A stretch of DNA of 16,612 nucleotides from Candidatus Bathyarchaeota archaeon (GTDB taxonomy: Archaea; Thermoproteota; Bathyarchaeia; Bathyarchaeales; DTEX01), in the NCBI GenBank assembly GCA_018397055.1, contig JAGTQS010000005.1:19920-36531 (forward strand), in the 5' to 3' direction. The first letter of the stretch is position 1. Each line of letters starts with the position of its first letter. Shown here piece by piece: positions 13,570 to 16,612 of the stretch. Made by a program: the position numbers and the translations under genes. The notes below the pieces were generated by a model, which worked only from the letters and a program-made list of their open reading frames with translations, searched no databases and was not told where the DNA came from.

Positions 13570-13591
13570 TAGACATAATCGGATTAGTCTA
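13570..13591. repeat. Imperfect palindrome, candidate operator
   Basis: Left arm TAGAC-A-TAATC, centre G, right arm GATTA-GTCTA: ten paired positions per arm with one unpaired A. The symmetry and length suit a dimeric winged-helix binding site. It lies 40 bases after the RtcA-homologue stop, upstream of the riboflavin kinase/regulator gene. Confidence 0.55.
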
Positions 13592-13621
13592 CACATGAAA
13601 GGTTTTAGCACCGCCATGTAA

Positions 13622-13647
13622 TCCACAGTTCCACAGTGTTTCCACAG
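13622..13647 (+). repeat. Three direct repeats of TCCACAG next to a TATA box
   Basis: Exact TCCACAG copies at 13622-13628, 13630-13636 and 13641-13647, starts 8 and 11 bases apart. The last ends three bases before CTATATAAAG, in the BRE-proximal zone where activators or repressors act in archaea. Confidence 0.55.
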
Positions 13648-13882
13648 AGCCTATATAAAGAAAAAAAGTTCTCAAGGCGCACGGAACAATCACGAAACAG
13701 GGCGGATGGTCAAAAAAGCTGACCCGACTATATATACCCCTCTCCCTCAACAACAAGCACAAAACAAGAAAAATTCTGACCGAAGAGCCTAAAAAAATAA
13801 TGCATGTAAAAACCAGCAAACCTCGATAATCCACTTGTTTAAATATTATTTCCAAGTAACTGAATGGGTTGAGGCACTCAAA

Positions 13883-14587
13883 TTGGACCCCTTACCTGCC
13901 GACAAAGAAATTGAAACCTACTTCTTTACGCTGTGCAAACTCGCTGAGCTGGGCGCCCGGCATAGAGCAATAAAAATCTCAACCACGTTTCTAGCCGAAA
14001 AAATGGGGCTTTCCCAACAAACCATTTCCCGCCGCTTAATAGAGCTTGAAAAGAATGGCCTAATACAGAAAACTGCTACACGAGACGGTTGCCTTATTAG
14101 TGTAACAAAGCAGGGAGAGAATCTGCTGAAAAAAGTTCACACAGTTCTAAGCACCATTTTTGAACAAAAACGGCCAGTCTTAGTCACAATTGAAGGAACA
14201 GTCTTCAGCGGACTAGGAGAAGGCGCATACTACGTCACCAGACCGCATTACAGAAAACAGTTCATCGAGAAACTGGGATTCGACCCGTATCCAGGAACCC
14301 TGAACATAAAAATAACGAACGAACTAGACCTAAGAATGCGAAGGGAACTGGACACTTACGACGGAATAACGATTGAAGGCTACACAAATCAGGACAGAAC
14401 ATACGGCGCTGGGAAATGCTTCAAAGCCATAATCAATAACAGAGAAAAAGGAGCCGTAGTCATAGCGCTAAGAACCCACTACGACAACTCAGTAATCGAA
14501 GTTCTCGCCCCAACAAACCTACGTAAAAGCCTAAAACTAAAAGACGGAAACAAAGTAAAACTTGAAGTCTACCTAGCTGAATCCTAA
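13883..14587 (+). CDS. ribK: CTP-dependent riboflavin kinase fused to winged-helix regulator (RbkR-like)
   Basis: A two-domain archaeal protein. The N-terminal winged helix contains KISTTFLAEKMGLSQQTISRRLIELEKNGLI. The C-terminal domain is the archaeal riboflavin kinase (former DUF120), with GTVFSGLGEGAYYVTRPHY, LGFDPYPGTLNIKI, YGAGKCFKAIINN and VIEVLAPTNLRKSLKLKDGNKVKLEVYL. It phosphorylates riboflavin to FMN using CTP; fused forms have been described as RbkR, a regulator of riboflavin genes. The start is uncertain. TTG 13883 gives 234 residues, has GAGG eight bases upstream and a TATA-like TTTAAATATT about 40 bases upstream. TTG 13835 gives 250 residues but has no ribosome-binding site, and its codons overlap that TATA element. 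Autoregulation through the palindromes upstream is plausible. It converges with the minus-strand operon, leaving 14 bases between stops. Confidence 0.88.
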   Translation: MDPLPADKEIETYFFTLCKLAELGARHRAIKISTTFLAEKMGLSQQTISRRLIELEKNGLIQKTATRDGCLISVTKQGENLLKKVHTVLSTIFEQKRPVLVTIEGTVFSGLGEGAYYVTRPHYRKQFIEKLGFDPYPGTLNIKITNELDLRMRRELDTYDGITIEGYTNQDRTYGAGKCFKAIINNREKGAVVIALRTHYDNSVIEVLAPTNLRKSLKLKDGNKVKLEVYLAES

Positions 14588-14601
14588 AACAGCAACCAAG
14601 G

Positions 14602-14838
14602 CTACGTCTTAACCAGCTGAACAAGCCGCTTATCCTTTGCTAAAGAAGAAACCGAAACTAAGCCTGAAACCTCCAGCTTCATCAAGGCATTGTTCAAATC
14701 GTCAAACCCAATTTCCCTGTAAAAAGCCTTCAAAGCCTCAAAAAGCTCAACGTCCGTGATGGAACCTTTCTCGCGAAGAATCTCAACAACCGTCGCATAA
14801 ACCGGTTGAACCTTCCACGTGTTTCCAGCCATGACCAT
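14602..14838 (-). CDS. Small winged-helix-like protein downstream of Cdc48
   Basis: A 78-residue protein (76 if the second ATG, at 14832, is used). The predicted pattern is helix VYATVVEILREKG, helix TDVELFEALKAFY, helix DDLNNALMKLEVSGLVSV, then a short wing KDKRLVQLV, consistent with a winged helix. There is no membrane segment and there are no cysteines. It begins 15 bases after the Cdc48 stop on the same strand, so it is very likely co-transcribed with it. GGTG upstream is spaced well for ATG 14832 and poorly for 14838. I do not recognise a named family. It could bind DNA or act as an adaptor using the same fold; function is unknown. Confidence 0.6.
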   Translation of the reverse strand: MVMAGNTWKVQPVYATVVEILREKGSITDVELFEALKAFYREIGFDDLNNALMKLEVSGLVSVSSLAKDKRLVQLVKT

Positions 14839-14853
14839 AACACCAAAAGAAAA

Positions 14854-16612
14854 TTATGCCACTATAGGCGCAGGCTTCTGCACCTTCCTGACCTGCTTCG
14901 AGAAACTCTTGTACCAGTTCTCCATGTCCGACGTAATGCTTGGACCAACCTTCTTAACCGCCTCGGTAAAGTCTGCCAAAGTCACTTCCTTCGAGTTCAT
15001 GTCCCTGCGAAGAGCAAACAAAGCTGCCTCCCTGCAAGCTGACTCAAGATCGGCGCCAGAATAACCCTTCGTCAACCGAGCTAGCTCCTTAAGGTCCACG
15101 TCCTTAGCCAACGGCATACCCTTGGTGTGAATCTTAAGAATCTGTAACCTACCTTCCTCACTCGGTTCAGGAACATAGATCAGCCTATCAAACCTTCCAG
15201 GCCTTAAAACAGCAGGATCCACAATGTCAGGCCTGTTTGTAGCTGCAATTACGACAACATCCTGAAGAGCTGAAATACCGTCAATCTCCGTAAGCAGCTG
15301 GCTGATCACACGGTCGGTTACGCCGCTGTCGCCATAACCTGAGCCGCGTCTTGGAACAAGGGAATCCATCTCGTCAAAGAAAATAATCGACGGAGCAGAC
15401 ATCCTCGCCTTCCTGAAGACCTCACGAATGGCCTTCTCAGACTCTCCAACCCACTTAGAGAAAACCTCTGGACCTTTAATTGAAATAAAGTTCGCCTCAC
15501 TTTCCGTAGCCACAGCTCGAGCAAGCAAGGTCTTACCGCAACCCGGCGGACCAAACAACAGAATACCTTTAGGCGGCTTGATTCCGATTCTCTCGAAAAC
15601 CTCAGCATTCTTCAAAGGCCACTCAACAGATTCCCTAAGCTCCATCTTAACCTCCTCCAAGTCCCCAACCTCATCCCAATGAACAGTCGGAACCTCTATA
15701 GCAACCTCCCTCATCGCAGTAGGCGTAATCTCCTTGAAAGCATTCATAAAGTCATCCATCGTAACCTTCATCTTCTCCAAGACAGCAGGCGGAATCCTCT
15801 CCTGCTCAAGATCAATTTCAGGCAAATACCTCCGCAAAGCCTTCATCCCAGCTTCACGACTTAAAGCGGCAAGATCCGCACCTGTGTATCCATGCGTTAC
15901 GTCAGCAAGCTTCCTAAGATCAACATCATCAGCTAAATACATGCCCCGCGTGTGAACCTGCAAAACCTCGTAACGCCCCTTCTTGTCAGGAATACCAATC
16001 TCTATCTCACGGTCAAACCTTCCAGGCCTTCTAAGCGCAGGATCCAAAGCGTTCGGACGGTTAGTCGCACCAATCACAATAACGTTACCACGGCTCGTCA
16101 AACCGTCAAGCAAAGCCAAAAGCTGAGCCACAACTCTTCTCTCAACTTCACCAGTAACTTCCTCACGCTTCGGAGCCACGGAATCAAGCTCATCAATAAA
16201 AATAATAGCTGGAGCATTCTTCTCAGCCTGCTGGAAAATTTCGCGAAGCCTCGCCTCAGACTCGCCGTAGAATTTACTCATAATCTCTGGACCGTTAATC
16301 GAAAAGAAGTTCGCATCAGACTCATTAGCAACTGCCCTTGCAAGCAAGGTCTTACCGCAACCCGGCGGACCGTGAAGCAAAACACCCTTCGGCGGATCAA
16401 TTCCAAGCCTCTGAAAGATTTCAGGATGCCGCATCGGAAGCTCAACCATCTCTCTAAGCCTTTGAATCTCCTCCTGCAGTCCACCAATATCCTCATACGT
16501 TGTCCTGGGAACCCCAAGCTTCGCCTCAGGAGCCGGCTCAGAAAGAATCTGAAGCTTAGTGTCATACGTTAACCTAAGGATGCCGTGAGGCCTCGTCTTC
16601 ATAACAGTGAAC
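14854..16612 (-). CDS. Cdc48/VAT-type double AAA+ ATPase, N-terminus beyond window
   Basis: This covers the end of the N-domain and both AAA modules of a Cdc48/p97/VAT-family unfoldase, which extracts and unfolds proteins in the cytoplasm. Numbering from the Met codon at 16602: D1 has Walker A GPPGCGKT (78-85), Walker B IIFIDELDS with Glu138, and arginine fingers in RRPGRFDREIEIG. D2 has Walker A GPPGCGKT (351-358), Walker B IIFFDEMDS with Glu411, and LRPGRFDRLIYVP. The frame stays open to the right edge, so the 16602 Met is internal and roughly 160-180 N-domain residues are missing. Both P-loops carry Cys where Thr is usual. The C-terminal tail is short, ends PAPIVA, and lacks a hydrophobic-Tyr-X proteasome-docking end. 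It is followed 15 bases later by a small winged-helix-like gene. Confidence 0.93.
   Translation of the reverse strand, partial: FTVMKTRPHGILRLTYDTKLQILSEPAPEAKLGVPRTTYEDIGGLQEEIQRLREMVELPMRHPEIFQRLGIDPPKGVLLHGPPGCGKTLLARAVANESDANFFSINGPEIMSKFYGESEARLREIFQQAEKNAPAIIFIDELDSVAPKREEVTGEVERRVVAQLLALLDGLTSRGNVIVIGATNRPNALDPALRRPGRFDREIEIGIPDKKGRYEVLQVHTRGMYLADDVDLRKLADVTHGYTGADLAALSREAGMKALRRYLPEIDLEQERIPPAVLEKMKVTMDDFMNAFKEITPTAMREVAIEVPTVHWDEVGDLEEVKMELRESVEWPLKNAEVFERIGIKPPKGILLFGPPGCGKTLLARAVATESEANFISIKGPEVFSKWVGESEKAIREVFRKARMSAPSIIFFDEMDSLVPRRGSGYGDSGVTDRVISQLLTEIDGISALQDVVVIAATNRPDIVDPAVLRPGRFDRLIYVPEPSEEGRLQILKIHTKGMPLAKDVDLKELARLTKGYSGADLESACREAALFALRRDMNSKEVTLADFTEAVKKVGPSITSDMENWYKSFSKQVRKVQKPAPIVA
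15521..15552 (-). repeat. 32-base exact repeat, D2 Walker A copy
   Basis: These 32 bases are identical to 16340-16371, 819 bases away in the same gene. They encode the GPPGCGKTLLA segment of the D2 module. The flanks diverge immediately, so the identity is confined to the P-loop. Confidence 0.8.
16340..16371 (-). repeat. 32-base exact repeat, D1 Walker A copy
   Basis: The partner of the 15521-15552 copy, encoding the D1 P-loop. Identity at all third codon positions across the segment is more than protein conservation requires. Confidence 0.8.

Larger units (their letters stand above)
13531..13882 (+). promoter_or_regulatory. Long regulatory intergenic region before the riboflavin kinase/regulator gene
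   Basis: This stretch has no convincing gene but is rich in signals. There is a near-palindrome at 13570-13591 (arms TAGAC-A-TAATC and GATTA-GTCTA about a single G). Three copies of TCCACAG start at 13622, 13630 and 13641, and a TATA box CTATATAAAG lies right behind them at 13651-13660. An inverted repeat GGTCA-N7-TGACC lies at 13708-13724, with a second TATA box CTATATATA at 13728-13736. A third TATA-like TTTAAATATT lies at about 13838-13847. The third fits a short leader ahead of TTG 13883. The first two could drive longer leaders or a small RNA. No tRNA or known riboswitch fold was recognised. Confidence 0.5.

Noticed and set aside
13706..13792. 28-codon ORF (ATG at 13706) between the two upstream TATA boxes and ribK
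   Set aside because: No clear ribosome-binding site, low-complexity Gln/Lys/Asn content, and it overlaps a TATA box and inverted repeat; more likely non-coding.
15952..16572. 206-codon open frame on the plus strand
   Set aside because: Antisense to the Cdc48 D1 module; Arg/Asn/Leu-rich composition typical of a shadow frame.
1..16612. Search for tRNA genes, CRISPR repeats, insertion sequences or integrases
   Set aside because: No cloverleaf-like segment in the gaps, no regularly spaced repeats, no transposase motifs in any frame.

Overview
The window reads as archaeal chromosome. It has genes for acetyl-CoA decarbonylase/synthase (ACDS) subunits, an archaeal-type CTP-dependent riboflavin kinase fused to a winged helix, a Cdc48/VAT-type double AAA ATPase, TATA-box promoters, and Shine-Dalgarno motifs with several TTG starts. 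An acetyl-CoA pathway cluster beside an ADP-forming acyl-CoA synthetase/GNAT fusion, with no methanogenesis gene in view, suggests an uncultured acetogenic or fermentative archaeon such as Bathyarchaeia. That assignment is inference.

Region 1 (1-5805, plus strand) is one tight operon: the 3' end of a gene that is probably cdhC, then cdhD and cdhE (the corrinoid/Fe-S methyl-carrier subunits), a CooC-like ATPase with an unusual P-loop, a two-cluster ferredoxin-like protein, a canonical CooC ATPase whose start overlaps the ferredoxin stop, and a DUF166 protein. The last four look like a maturation or support cassette, probably for nickel insertion or cluster assembly of CODH/ACS.

Region 2 (5806-8604) has its own promoter and a single 892-residue protein: an NDP-forming acyl-CoA synthetase fused to a C-terminal GNAT, with the architecture of bacterial Pat/YfiQ lysine acetyltransferases. 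It keeps the alpha-domain catalytic His, but its ATP-grasp half has lost the second phosphohistidine and the metal-binding residues. Its start appears to be a non-standard ATT.

Region 3 (8605-12375) holds two GT-B retaining glycosyltransferases (glycogen-synthase-like and GT4), a small winged-helix protein, and a winged helix fused to a DUF5752-like domain. It looks like a polysaccharide or glycan locus with its own regulators.

Region 4 (12376-14587) holds a divergent RNA 3'-terminal phosphate cyclase homologue. A 300-350-base intergenic region follows, dense in palindromes, direct repeats and TATA boxes, and then the riboflavin kinase/regulator fusion.

Region 5 (14602-16612, minus strand) converges on region 4. 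It carries a Cdc48-family AAA ATPase, cut off at the window edge, followed 15 bases later by a small winged-helix-like protein. I see no tRNA, rRNA, CRISPR array, insertion sequence or integrase.
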